Part shown: one piece after another, positions 7,054 through 13,951 of the stretch
Numbering within the stretch: the stretch's first letter is position 1
Layout: each line of letters starts with the position of its first letter
Origin: Oscillospiraceae bacterium
GTDB taxonomy: Bacteria > Bacillota > Clostridia > Oscillospirales > Oscillospiraceae
Assembly (NCBI GenBank): GCA_017620525.1
Contig: JAGAUY010000021.1
Location: 1-64,000 of the forward strand
Length of the DNA stretch: 64,000 nt
Reading direction: 5' to 3'
Notes under the pieces: generated by a model
The model's input: only the letters and a program-made list of their open reading frames with translations
The model's database searches: none
Told to the model about the DNA's origin: nothing
Translations under genes and position numbers: made by a program

Positions 7054-7479
7054 TTAGGCGATTGCCAGCTCGGGAGTTGCGGGAGCCTTGTCTTCGGGCT
7101 TCTGGGAGGTTGCTACATCAGCGAAGTCAATGTCCTGATAATTGGGGTACTTATTCAGGAACCAGCCCTTGACCTTGCCGTAGTAGCCGTTCATACCTTT
7201 GTAGAACTTCTTGACTTCATCGAACTCTGCGATAGCGACATCATCACGGATGTAGTTCTTGATGATGAAGTCCATGCGGGCGATAGTCAGACCATCGTGC
7301 TTTTCCTTATTCTTGTTTTCCTTGGCGGTACGCATCACGATGGAGAAATCAGGGAAAGCCTTGTGGAGTTCTGCCAGATAACGGAACTCTTCGGTGCCGG
7401 GGGTGTAAGCGTTCTTTGCGAAAGCCTTAGTCATCACGATGGCATTACCCTTAACCACACAACCATTGAACTTCTTCAT
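7054..7479 (-). CDS. Element protein, paralog of the adjacent gene
   Basis: This 141-residue protein contains AYTPGTEEFRYLAELHKAFP, GLTIARMDFI and VKGWFLNKYPNYQDI, aligning with the gene downstream. The N-terminus (MKKFNGCVVKGNAIVMTKAF) looks like a short beta-rich lead. AAAGGA is seven bases before the ATG. There are no catalytic or membrane motifs. It is the first gene of a three-gene leftward operon, with a probable TATAAT on the minus strand near 7602. Confidence 0.65.
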   Translation of the reverse strand: MKKFNGCVVKGNAIVMTKAFAKNAYTPGTEEFRYLAELHKAFPDFSIVMRTAKENKNKEKHDGLTIARMDFIIKNYIRDDVAIAEFDEVKKFYKGMNGYYGKVKGWFLNKYPNYQDIDFADVATSQKPEDKAPATPELAIA

Positions 7480-7735
7480 AATAAATCCTTTCTTTTCTGC
7501 CTTTTGGCATTTGCGATTTTATCTTGGGATCGTCTACCCTTTATTTTCGTTTTGGAGAGGTTTTGTTTGTTTATCTCTCTCAATCTTTACACCCAGATTA
7601 TACAAAAAGTAGTATCCAATTCTTTGGATACTACTCTTGTAGGAAGAAAAGATTTTTGAAGTTTTCTTGACTGCCTCTTGGCTTACTTGTAGCCTCTTGT
7701 CTCTATCACATAACAGGTCAAAGGAACAGGTAAAG

Positions 7736-7755
7736 ACTTGTACGAACTTGTACGA
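7736..7755 (+). repeat. Tandem 10-bp repeat ACTTGTACGA x2
   Basis: There are two perfect adjacent copies. The reverse complement occurs at 1495-1504 just behind int. One helical turn per repeat suits cooperative protein binding, for example by an excisionase or the integrase. Confidence 0.6.
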
Positions 7756-7783
7756 TTTTGTGATTTTGGGGCTTGACAGGGCG

Positions 7784-7812
7784 GGTCAACAGGAGGTAAA
7801 ATTTTGTTGACC
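7784..7812 (+). promoter_or_regulatory. Putative integrase arm-type sites, right inverted pair
   Basis: GGTCAACA (7784-7791) and TGTTGACC (7805-7812) form an inverted pair matching the direct pair at 207-226. In the circular form the two sets flank the att core. Confidence 0.5.
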
Positions 7813-7863
7813 GGAAGTGGACTTGCTTCTGGAAAATCATTATAAAAGTACGGCAAAAGGGTG

Positions 7864-7928
7864 CTTGAATGGCTAAAAGCCATCTGCGGGAGGGCCAAAA
7901 GTTGGCCCGGAAGCAGATGGCATTCAAG
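7864..7928 (+). other. 65-nt nested hairpin overlapping attR
   Basis: The outer stem CTTGAATG (7864-7871) pairs with CATTCAAG (7921-7928). The inner stem CCATCTGC (7880-7887) pairs with GCAGATGG (7913-7920). The apical stem GGGCCAA pairs with TTGGCCC around loop AAG. The outer right arm is the tRNA anticodon arm inside attR, and GCTTGAATGGC (7863-7873) repeats the tRNA sequence at 90-100. The crossover region is thus part of an extended foldable structure. Confidence 0.7.
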
Positions 7929-7967
7929 AGGTCAGCGGTTCGATCCCGCTTATCTCCACCAAAAAAC
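7917..7967 (+). repeat. attR: displaced 3' half of tRNA-Ala
   Basis: This is identical to 96-146. It lacks the 5' half of the tRNA and is followed by the original terminator. Confidence 0.93.
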
Positions 7968-7998
7968 CTCGAAATCGTGAGATTTCGAGGTTTTTCTT
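7963..7998 (+). terminator. Original chromosomal terminator of tRNA-Ala
   Basis: AAAACCTCGAAATC, loop GTGA and GATTTCGAGGTTTTT form a strong intrinsic terminator, left behind the displaced tRNA 3' end. Confidence 0.85.
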
Positions 7999-8046
7999 GT
8001 CTTTTTTACCAGTTTTGACACTCAAATTCTGACTATTTTCAACAAG

Positions 8047-8097
8047 GTCGAAACAGCAAAATATGTCGAAACACTGCAACAAGAATGCGACAAGAAT
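8047..8097 (+). repeat. Paired short direct repeats beyond attR
   Basis: GTCGAAACA occurs at 8047 and 8065, and ACAAGAAT at 8079 and 8090. Their phased pairing just outside the element resembles the arm-site pattern of another, lost integrase system. Confidence 0.35.
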
Positions 8098-8154
8098 CAT
8101 TTTCGCTCCAAAATCGGCCATTTTTCGTACATTGCGTCCATTGTGTCCATTTAG

Positions 8155-8602
8155 GGATTACCTAAATCCTATGATGAACGCTTAAAAGATTCACTAAAAG
8201 GGAAACTGCAGCAAGTATATGAAACAAACGAGATACAGACAGCTTGGGCTCGCGAAGAGAATAAGGATGAGGACTGGTTTAATAAGGCTGTTTCCGTAAA
8301 CGCTACCAATATGGCTCTATCGGAACGCGAAAAGTATCTCGTCGATTTGTATAAGTGTAATTTGCAAAAAACAACAAACGCCAAATATGTTTATGCGTAT
8401 CGACTTTGCTATTCTGATAAGAACCAAACATATTACTATCTTATCCATGCAACCCATAACATTCAGGGCATTACTTTTATGAAAGACAGTTTTGCTTCTG
8501 TGAATAATGGCAGAGTCGAATATCTTGGTAAACATCAAGACAGTATTTCCTTAACTGATTATAGCATACACCCAAACACTCTTCAACAAATTAAGTATAC
8601 AT
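8155..8602 (+). pseudogene. C-terminal fragment of a TcmP-like protein
   Basis: One frame is open from 8155 (after a stop at 8152) with no proper start. It reads YDERLKDSLKGKLQQVYE, then SEREKYLVDLYKCNLQ, KYVYAYRLCY and TYYYLIHATHNIQGITFMKD. The last block resembles the C-terminus of three-Cys-motif partner proteins (TcmP), which accompany DUF5131 (Gp37/Gp68) proteins. An intact DUF5131 gene is at 13942-14658. The N-terminal half is missing and the frame runs into tRNA-like debris. The TcmP call rests on short motifs only. Confidence 0.5.
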
Positions 8603-8692
8603 GGAGCGTGAACCTGGAAGGTCCGGGGACCGCGGGCTTTGCGGATCGTACTGAGAAATCGGTATCAGATTCGAGTTCTGCGCGCTCTGCCA
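8603..8692 (+). pseudogene. Decayed tRNA-like sequence with long variable arm (Ser-like)
   Basis: The 90-nt acceptor arms GGAGCGT and GCGCTCT pair over 7 bp and a CCA follows the discriminator. A CCGC/GCGG stem holds loop GGGCTTT (possible anticodon GCT), and TACTGA/TCGGTA forms a variable arm. The D arm is non-canonical and the T stem is weak, so it is probably non-functional. Confidence 0.45.
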
Positions 8693-8697
8693 AATAT

Positions 8698-8756
8698 GCG
8701 GACATAGCTCAGCTGGTAGAGCAGCGCCCTTTTAAGGCGTGGGTCGGGGGTTCGAT
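8698..8756 (+). pseudogene. 3'-truncated tRNA-Lys(TTT)-like gene
   Basis: The acceptor 5' strand GCGGACA, a normal D arm, and an anticodon arm with loop CTTTTAA (anticodon TTT) are intact up to the T-loop TTCGATT. The sequence then changes abruptly, and no matching TGTCCGC 3' strand exists. A deletion or insertion removed the 3' end. Confidence 0.7.
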
Positions 8757-8840
8757 TATATTAGGGTATGATTGCCACCGGCAATCATCGGTATTGTTCA
8801 TTCGCTGCGCGGAGCCTCCCCTCTGTCAGCACCATCTCAT

Positions 8841-8916
8841 GGTGGATGTAACCAAGCGGTAAAGCAGCGGATTGTGGTTCTGCCTATCGCGGGTTCGATT
8901 CCCGTCATCCACCCCA
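8841..8916 (+). pseudogene. tRNA-His(GTG)-like gene with broken D stem
   Basis: It has the eight-pair acceptor expected of tRNA-His (GGTGGATG/CATCCACC), an encoded CCA, anticodon GTG and a good T arm. In the D stem, two positions expected to be G are A (8851, 8863), breaking pairs 10-25 and 12-23. It may be non-functional, but a weakly functional copy cannot be excluded. Confidence 0.6.
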
Positions 8917-8919
8917 CTT

Positions 8920-8993
8920 GGAACCGTAGCTCAGGGGTTGAGTGCAAACTAAAAATCCGCGTGACGCTGGTTCGAGTCCAGTCGGTTCCTCCA
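8920..8993 (+). pseudogene. tRNA-like gene with broken anticodon stem (Phe-like)
   Basis: The acceptor GGAACCG/CGGTTCC, D arm, T arm and CCA are good. The anticodon arm reads GCAAACTAAAAATCCGC. Three G-to-A reversals would restore a typical tRNA-Phe arm with anticodon GAA. As it stands two stem pairs are lost. Confidence 0.55.
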
Positions 8994-9238
8994 AACAGCA
9001 AGGGCGACTTCCGGAAGGAAGCCGCCCAACGTATTTAGTATAGCACAAAGATTGCAGAAATGTCTATTCTCATTTTATCTTAAGTTTGCCTTATTTTCTT
9101 ATGGAACATCCCATCTTGAAAAGATCGGCATCCGGCGTTATTATAAAAATACAAAAAGGAGTGAGTCCAATGTACTAAGGAATCTTCCCATACTAAAGAA
9201 AGTAGAGGTTACGTAAATGCTGGAACCCAACAACTTCT
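8994..9238 (+). other. Intergenic debris after the tRNA-like cluster
   Basis: A hairpin GGGCG-A-CTTCC/GGAAG-C-CGCCC (9001-9028) with one A-C mismatch looks like a decayed terminator. Around 9110-9230 a short open stretch (EKIGIRRYYKN) hints at a lost gene end, but no family can be assigned. Nothing else is seen. Confidence 0.4.
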
Positions 9239-9270
9239 AAAACCCCTGACGGTAGGTGTCAGGGGTTTTA
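9239..9270 (+). terminator. Intrinsic terminator upstream of the purine array
   Basis: AAAACCCCTGAC and GTCAGGGGTTTT form a 12-bp stem around a 7-nt loop. It isolates the array promoter at 9366 from upstream transcription. Confidence 0.8.
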
Positions 9271-9365
9271 AATTTTGCAGCGAGGTCCCATGCAAAAAAC
9301 TGTCACATAAAATCAAGTTGGTAACAAAACGCAAGATAATAGTTGAAATATGCACAAAATAGGTG

Positions 9366-9394
9366 TTGACATTTTAATCCTAGAGTGGTAATAT
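9366..9394 (+). promoter_or_regulatory. Sigma-A promoter of the purine-rich repeat RNA
   Basis: TTGACA (9366-9371), a 17-bp spacer and TAATAT (9389-9394) predict a start near 9401-9403, right at the edge of the array. No ribosome binding site with a usable reading frame follows. Confidence 0.8.
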
Positions 9395-9414
9395 ATGCGA
9401 GGTCTGAGGCGAAC

Positions 9415-11058
9415 CAAAAAGTTCAAAACAGACAATCCAAGTAACCAGAACCTAAAGCGAAAGCCAAGGGGAATGGCCGGGCTGGAAACAGGAGGCCAGA
9501 AGCTGCGTAGTGCCTGTGACACGAAACAGCTGCAAGGAGAAAGGAATTGCAGGAAGCTGAGTACCGAAACCGGAAGGAGCGCATGGAAACAGGCGCGACG
9601 GAAGGGGAAAGCCGTGAAGCGAGAGCGGAACGGAAAGCACCGGAAAGAACCACTGCGAGGGGAAGCCGGGATGAAGGGAAAGGAAAGCGCAGAGGCTGAG
9701 TAGTCAGAACAGAAGATGAGCGGACGAAAGGAAGCGAGTCGGACGGGAAAAGGCCGAAAAGAAGGGGACGCAAGGAACCAGAGGAAGGCAGGCACCAGGA
9801 AAGCGGCTGCGGGAGCGGAACTGGGAGGGACTAAAGGAAACCAGCAGAAAAGCCAAGTACGAGAAGCGGAAGGGAAGCACGGGAAACCGGGTGGAGCAGA
9901 AGTGGAAAGCCAGGGAAGCGAAAGCGGAGATGACGGCACCGGGAAAGCAGCTGTGAGGCAGAACCGGGAAGAACGGAACGGAAGAACAGGAAAGCTGAGT
10001 AGCCGGAAGCGGAACGGAAACAGACGAAAGAAAGTGGACGGGAAGCGGAAAAGACCGAAACCGGGAGGATGAGGTAAGCACTCGTGGAACAGCTGTGGGA
10101 GCGAAGCGAGGAAGGGCGAAAGGAAACAAACAGGAAGCCGAGTAAGGGAATCCGGGAAGCAAGCTCAAGAGATTGAGCGGAGGGAACGGAGGAGATCAGG
10201 GAAGCGAGAGCGGAACTGAGCACGGGAGAAGCCACTGTGAGGCGAGGCCCGGAAGCGCTGAAAGGAAGAAACAGAGGCTGAGTAGTGAGATGCTAAAACG
10301 GAAGCGGACGAAAGAATGCGGAAGTCAGGCACCGGCCCCGGAGGTAAAACCAAAAGGGGATCACCTGTGGAACAGCTGCGGGAGCGAAGCAGGGCAGGAC
10401 GAAAGGAAACGGGCAGCGAAGCCGAGTACGGGAACCGGGAGAGAACGCATGAGAGATCAGGCGGGAAGGAACGGGGAAACCGAGGAAGCGAGAGCGGAGA
10501 CGGGCACCGGGAAAGCAGCCGTGAGGCGGAACCGGGAAGAGAAGGAAAGGAAGAAACGGGAGGCTAAGTAGCTGGAATCGGAAGTGAAGCGAGCGAAAGT
10601 GAGCTGAGCGGAAGAGGAAAACGCGAAAGCGAGCACCTGAGGAACGGCTGTGGGAGCGAATCAGGGAAGAGCGAAAGGAAACGAACAGGGGCGCTGAGTA
10701 CCGGAACTGGGAAGGAACGCATGGGAAACCAGGCGGGGCAGAACGGGAAAAGCCGAAGGAGCGAAAGCGAGAGCGGCACACTGAGGAAGCCACTGCGGGG
10801 CGGAGACAGGAAGAAAGGGAAAGGAAGCGCAGAGGCTGAGTAGTCAGAATCCAAAACTGAAGCGACCGAAAGGGAGCGAAAACAGCGGAGGTCAGAAAGT
10901 TGACTGGATAGCGGCGATAGGCCGTGTGAAGGTCAGGCCCAGAGAGGTCGGAAGCGAAAGCGGAAGACAAGGGTGAGCCGGAAAGAAGCAGCTGCAGAGA
11001 TTGAAGCCGGCGGAAGACGAAAGGAAATTGCAGACGAAACTAATCGTTAAGCTGCGTG
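9415..11058 (+). repeat. About ten tandem 142-bp purine-rich repeats (285-bp dimers)
   Basis: The landmark GCYRAGTA recurs at 9556, 9695, 9852, 9994, 10137, 10277, 10421, 10563, 10693 and 10835, intervals 130-157 bp, mostly 139-144. Units alternate: odd ones mostly end GAGTAC, even ones AGTAG. The array is therefore a 285-bp dimer series, with a degraded eleventh unit to about 11058. Conserved blocks include GGAACAGCTG, GGGAGCGAAGC, GAAAGGAAAC and CACCGGGAAAGCAG. Copies diverge considerably, so the array is old or under structural rather than sequence constraint. Confidence 0.9.
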
Positions 11059-11115
11059 AGTGGAGGCCGAAAGGCTGACACCACCACTTAATGATGGTGG
11101 AGAAAAAAGCAAAGC

Positions 11116-11145
11116 AGTCTCGACTGAAAAGTCGGGGCTTTTTTG
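11116..11145 (+). terminator. First terminator of the purine-rich RNA
   Basis: A 10-bp stem (AGTCTCGACT with AGTCGGGGCT, two G-T pairs) with a GAAA tetraloop is followed by TTTTTT. Confidence 0.85.
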
Positions 11146-11163
11146 TTTTTCCATGGAATTCTT

Positions 11164-11186
11164 ACGCTCCGAAAGGGGCGTTTTTT
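11164..11186 (+). terminator. Second, tandem terminator
   Basis: ACGCTCC, loop GAAA and GGGGCGT are followed by T6. It backs up the first terminator and precedes the esterase promoter. Confidence 0.75.
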
Positions 11187-11187
11187 A

Positions 11188-11216
11188 TTGCCTGCCGCAG
11201 CATCCCATGATATAGT
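11188..11216 (+). promoter_or_regulatory. Promoter of the esterase gene
   Basis: TTGCCT (11188-11193), 17 bp, then TATAGT (11211-11216). A strong AAAGGAGCG ribosome site and the ATG at 11247 follow. Confidence 0.65.
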
Positions 11217-11246
11217 GAAGATATCCAAGAAAAAGGAGCGCTGCTC

Positions 11247-12167
11247 ATGAAAAAGTACCCCATCAGCCGGGAATTCTTCCCCTGGAATCTCTTCGCGCCA
11301 CCCATCAGTGAAAAGTTCCTGGCCATGTCCGTTCCCCATATGAAGCCGCCGAAATCACTTTGGCGGGATAAGGAACTGGATGTGACTACCCATGAGATTA
11401 CCAGCTACGACGGAGGGAAGATCACCTGCTTCCTGCTGTCCCCCAAGAGTCTGCCTGAAAAAGCCCCCTGTTTGCTTTATCTCCACGGCGGCGGTTTCGT
11501 GCTGGAAGCCGCGGGTTACCACTATTCCAATGCCATGCAGTATGCCAAGGAAGTAGGATGCAGGGTGGTATTTCCCCTGTACCGGCTGGCGCCTCAGCAC
11601 CCCTTCCCTGCTTTCTATGAGGACTGCTATGCCGCCTTTGGTTGGGCTTATGGCAATGCAGAGGAACTGGGTATTGATATCGACCACATCGGTATCGGCG
11701 GTGACAGCGCAGGCTCCACTTTGGCGGTAGGCGTATGCCTGATGGCAAGGGAACGCAGTCACCCGGTAAAGTTCCGATTCCAGATGCTCCCCTACCCCTA
11801 TCTGGACGCCCGGAATGAGAGCGATTCCTGCAAGCGGTTCACCGACACGCCCATGTGGAATTCTTCCCTTTCCGACCGCATCGGCCCCATGACCAAGGTG
11901 GACAAGAATGATCCCAACTACATCTGGTATTCTCCCGTGGAAGCGGAAAGTTTCGAGGGTCTGCCCCCTGCCTATATCGAAACGGCGGAATTTGACTGTC
12001 TCCACGATGACGGCATCCTCTATGCCGATTTGCTGAAAAAGGCAGGCATTGAAGTCACCCTGAATGAAACCAAGGGCACCATGCACGGCTTTGATATCGC
12101 CACCAAAGCCCCCACGACCCTGGCGGCAATGGAAAAGCGGATCACCTTTATGAAGCGTATGATCTGA
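11247..12167 (+). CDS. Alpha/beta hydrolase, HSL-type (family IV) esterase
   Basis: A 306-residue cytoplasmic ester hydrolase. The oxyanion motif LHGGGF lies at 80-84, the nucleophile elbow GGDSAGS has S154, and the acid (D250 in AEFD) and H280 in GTMHGF complete the triad. The HGGG and GDSAG pair is diagnostic of the hormone-sensitive-lipase class. The product is probably specific for short acyl or aryl esters; the substrate cannot be read from sequence. It is complete, has no signal peptide, and is transcribed alone or with the NUDIX gene 84 bp downstream. Confidence 0.92.
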   Translation: MKKYPISREFFPWNLFAPPISEKFLAMSVPHMKPPKSLWRDKELDVTTHEITSYDGGKITCFLLSPKSLPEKAPCLLYLHGGGFVLEAAGYHYSNAMQYAKEVGCRVVFPLYRLAPQHPFPAFYEDCYAAFGWAYGNAEELGIDIDHIGIGGDSAGSTLAVGVCLMARERSHPVKFRFQMLPYPYLDARNESDSCKRFTDTPMWNSSLSDRIGPMTKVDKNDPNYIWYSPVEAESFEGLPPAYIETAEFDCLHDDGILYADLLKKAGIEVTLNETKGTMHGFDIATKAPTTLAAMEKRITFMKRMI

Positions 12168-12251
12168 GTATCCATAAAGCAATGGTAACGGATCGTGATG
12201 CGATGTGGGATTGCACAGTTAATAAAAAAGAAATTTGACGAGGAACTTGCA

Positions 12252-12875
12252 ATGAACAGAAACGAACAATGGTTACAATGGGCGATAGAATTGCAAAGTC
12301 TCGCTCAGGCTGGTCTTACATATGGCAAAGACGTTTATGACAGAGAACGGTATGAGCGCATTCGTGTTATCTCAGCTGAAATACTGTCGCACATGTCAGA
12401 CATCCCAACAGAGACCGTAAAAGACTTGTTTTGCAACGAAACGGGATATCAGACCCCAAAGCTGGACACCCGTGCAGCCATTTTTAGAGATGGACAAATT
12501 CTTCTTGTTCGTGAGAACAACGGAAAATGGTCGCTTCCTGGCGGCTGGTGTGATGTGAATATCTCTGTCGGTGAAAACACCGTCAAAGAGGTAAAAGAAG
12601 AATCTGGACTGGATGTTACAGCCGATAGTATCATTGCTGTTCAAGACAGGGCAAAACACAATCTTCCAGCATATGCTTATGGAATATGCAAAATTTTTGT
12701 TCTCTGCTCTCTGGTTGGCGGCAGCTTTCAAGAAAATTGTGAAACCACAGGATTTGATTATTTTACCGAGGACAATCTTCCAGAACTTGCCACAGAAAAG
12801 AATACTGCTGAGCAAATCAAAATGTGCTTTGATGCCCATCGTGCCGGTGACACATGGAAGACAACATTTGATTGA
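12252..12875 (+). CDS. NUDIX hydrolase with helical N-terminal domain
   Basis: This 207-residue protein has a helical N-terminal region (about 1-60, YDRERYERIRVISAEIL) typical of a NUDIX subfamily, then a NUDIX fold around LPGGWCDVNISVGENTVKEV and KEVKEESGLDV. The metal-binding end of the NUDIX box is present with Lys replacing the usual Arg; the first Glu of the box is not obvious. A role in hydrolysing a nucleoside diphosphate derivative is likely, but the substrate is unknown. The ATG at 12252 follows GAGGA. Confidence 0.88.
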   Translation: MNRNEQWLQWAIELQSLAQAGLTYGKDVYDRERYERIRVISAEILSHMSDIPTETVKDLFCNETGYQTPKLDTRAAIFRDGQILLVRENNGKWSLPGGWCDVNISVGENTVKEVKEESGLDVTADSIIAVQDRAKHNLPAYAYGICKIFVLCSLVGGSFQENCETTGFDYFTEDNLPELATEKNTAEQIKMCFDAHRAGDTWKTTFD

Positions 12876-12962
12876 CCTGTCCCAATTTGCTAAGCCAGCC
12901 GCAACAGCCGGTTGCTTGTACATTCGTTGACACCGCAGTATACTGGTTATGAGGTGAATGAT

Positions 12963-13460
12963 ATGGATACAAAAGATATTATTCTGGAACTGAGAACCAA
13001 ACGGGGCCTTTCCCAGGAAGAGCTGGCCGAAAAGGTATTTGTGACCCGGCAGGCTGTATCCCGCTGGGAAAACGGTGATACCACACCCAATACTGAAACC
13101 CTGAAGCTGCTTTCCAAGCTGTTTGATGTTTCCATCAATACGCTGCTGGGATCTCCCAGACAGCTGATCTGCCAGTGCTGCGGTATGCCCCTGGAGGACG
13201 CCAGCATCAGCAAGGAAACAGACGGCTTTTTCAACGAAGAATACTGCAAGTGGTGCTACGCCGACGGAGAATACATGTATCATGACATGGATGATCTGAT
13301 CGAGGTCTGCGTAAACAATATGGCAAGCGATGCTTTCCCGACCGAACAGGCCCGGGCCTATATGCGAGAACTCTTGCCGAAGCTGAAGTACTGGAAGAAC
13401 CAGACCAATCTGGAGGGTGCTGAAGCCTTCGCAAGCTTCAAAAAACAGCTGATCGGATGA
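12963..13460 (+). CDS. XRE-family regulator with C-terminal zinc-ribbon domain
   Basis: A 165-residue protein. An N-terminal HTH_3 domain (LRTKRGLSQEELAEKVFVTR, QAVSRWENGDTTPN) is followed by a putative zinc-ribbon domain with CQCCGMPL and EEYCKWCYADG, then a short helical tail. This fusion is common in Firmicutes and is thought to be a one-component sensor/repressor. The start is set by GAGGTGA upstream of the ATG at 12963. Target genes are unknown; the small gene 25 bp downstream is the nearest candidate. Confidence 0.88.
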   Translation: MDTKDIILELRTKRGLSQEELAEKVFVTRQAVSRWENGDTTPNTETLKLLSKLFDVSINTLLGSPRQLICQCCGMPLEDASISKETDGFFNEEYCKWCYADGEYMYHDMDDLIEVCVNNMASDAFPTEQARAYMRELLPKLKYWKNQTNLEGAEAFASFKKQLIG

Positions 13461-13485
13461 GATCAATGCTCTGCATATCGACGAA

Positions 13486-13728
13486 ATGCCAAAGCTTGAA
13501 ACACTCAATGCCCTGGTGGGCGGATACATCAATATGGAATATCAGCTTCCGAACGGAAGCCGGGTCAAGTTCCTGGACGACGGCGCGACCTACTTAGGCA
13601 ATCAGCTGGAAAGTGAACTGGAAAGCGGCCGGTGCTTCGGTATCGCGGCCAATGCAGACTTCATTCTGGTGTGCACCTATGAAGAAAACGGCGAGAATCC
13701 GGAACTGATCGTTTACAAAAAGCGATAA
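13486..13728 (+). CDS. Small hypothetical protein, possibly a gene remnant
   Basis: An 80-residue frame starting at MPKLETLNALVGGYI. The reading frame stays open upstream (EINALHIDE), and no clear ribosome site precedes the ATG, so it may be the 3' part of a longer gene. The LNALVGGYI segment faintly recalls small domains in mobile elements, but I do not assign a family. It is followed by a train of hairpins. Confidence 0.45.
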   Translation: MPKLETLNALVGGYINMEYQLPNGSRVKFLDDGATYLGNQLESELESGRCFGIAANADFILVCTYEENGENPELIVYKKR

Positions 13729-13745
13729 CCAAATTGCAAAAAGAT

Positions 13746-13951
13746 ACCCCTCCCGATTCGGGAGGGGTTGCTGCTTACTTAGCCCGATACTATTCACTGA
13801 TTAAAAGTAAACTTTTAATCAGTGGAGCATCGACTGTCGTCGCTGCCGCTTTTGTGATTTATAAGGAAGAAAATCACAAAAGTCGTCTCATAGGAACACT
13901 TTGCCCTGCGGGCAATTAAAATGCGATATGTCGCATTTTAATTAGTGTTCC
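13746..13951. repeat. Train of four near-perfect hairpins
   Basis: H1 13746-13768 has a 10-bp GC-rich stem. H2 13795-13824 has a perfect 14-bp stem with a 2-nt loop. H3 13849-13882 has a perfect 12-bp stem with a 10-nt loop. H4 13893-13951 is a three-way structure: GGAACACT/AGTGTTCC enclosing GCCC-TGC-GGGC and a 13-bp AT-rich hairpin with loop TATG. H4 can end the DUF5131 gene and H1 the upstream gene, but four in 206 bp exceeds that need. Confidence 0.8.

Larger units (their letters stand above)
7480..7863. other. Noncoding right end of the element
   Basis: No credible gene is present. The stretch holds a perfect 11-bp hairpin (7609-7634, GTAGTATCCAA with its complement, 4-nt loop), a minus-strand TATAAT close by, a tandem ACTTGTACGA pair (7736-7755) and inverted GGTCAACA boxes (7784-7812). 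The repeats resemble recombinase arm or accessory sites. Confidence 0.6.
9401..11145 (+). ncRNA. Putative giant purine-rich repeat RNA (about 1.75 kb)
   Basis: This stretch has a strong promoter (9366-9394) and two intrinsic terminators (11116-11145, 11164-11186) and no coding potential on the plus strand, where every unit contains stop codons. Two lines I counted were 77% and 82% purine. The body consists of about ten tandem 142-bp repeats. The 3' end is ordinary sequence with small hairpins, including GCC-GAAA-GGC and a CCACC/GGTGG stem. It sits 400 bp behind a decayed tRNA cluster, recalling that large phage RNAs such as GOLLD often adjoin tRNAs. It does not resemble a large RNA class I can name. 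Transcription is inferred, not shown. Confidence 0.6.

Noticed and set aside
7924..8121. 65-codon minus-strand frame ending SGIEPLTS
   Set aside because: This ending is the antisense translation of a tRNA 3' half, a familiar false gene next to tRNAs.
8603..8862. Reading the TcmP-like frame through to 8862 as one 183-residue protein
   Set aside because: The last part is translated from tRNA-like sequences; only the segment before 8603 is protein-like.
9100..9230. Possible end of an acetyltransferase or radical-SAM gene (EKIGIRRYYKN)
   Set aside because: Only about a dozen suggestive residues without a supporting upstream frame; too short to assign.
9313..10970. Several long minus-strand reading frames (up to 225 codons) across the purine array
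   Set aside because: Stop codons need A, which is rare on the pyrimidine-rich minus strand, so long frames arise from composition. They overlap in three frames, read as Ser/Phe/Pro/Arg repeats and lack ribosome sites.
9415..11058. CRISPR array interpretation of the tandem repeats
   Set aside because: Units are 142 bp and diverged along their whole length, with no short identical repeat or unique spacer pattern and no cas gene nearby.
13486..13728. Assigning the 80-residue frame to a known mobile-element domain family
   Set aside because: Similarity is limited to about nine residues; left as hypothetical.
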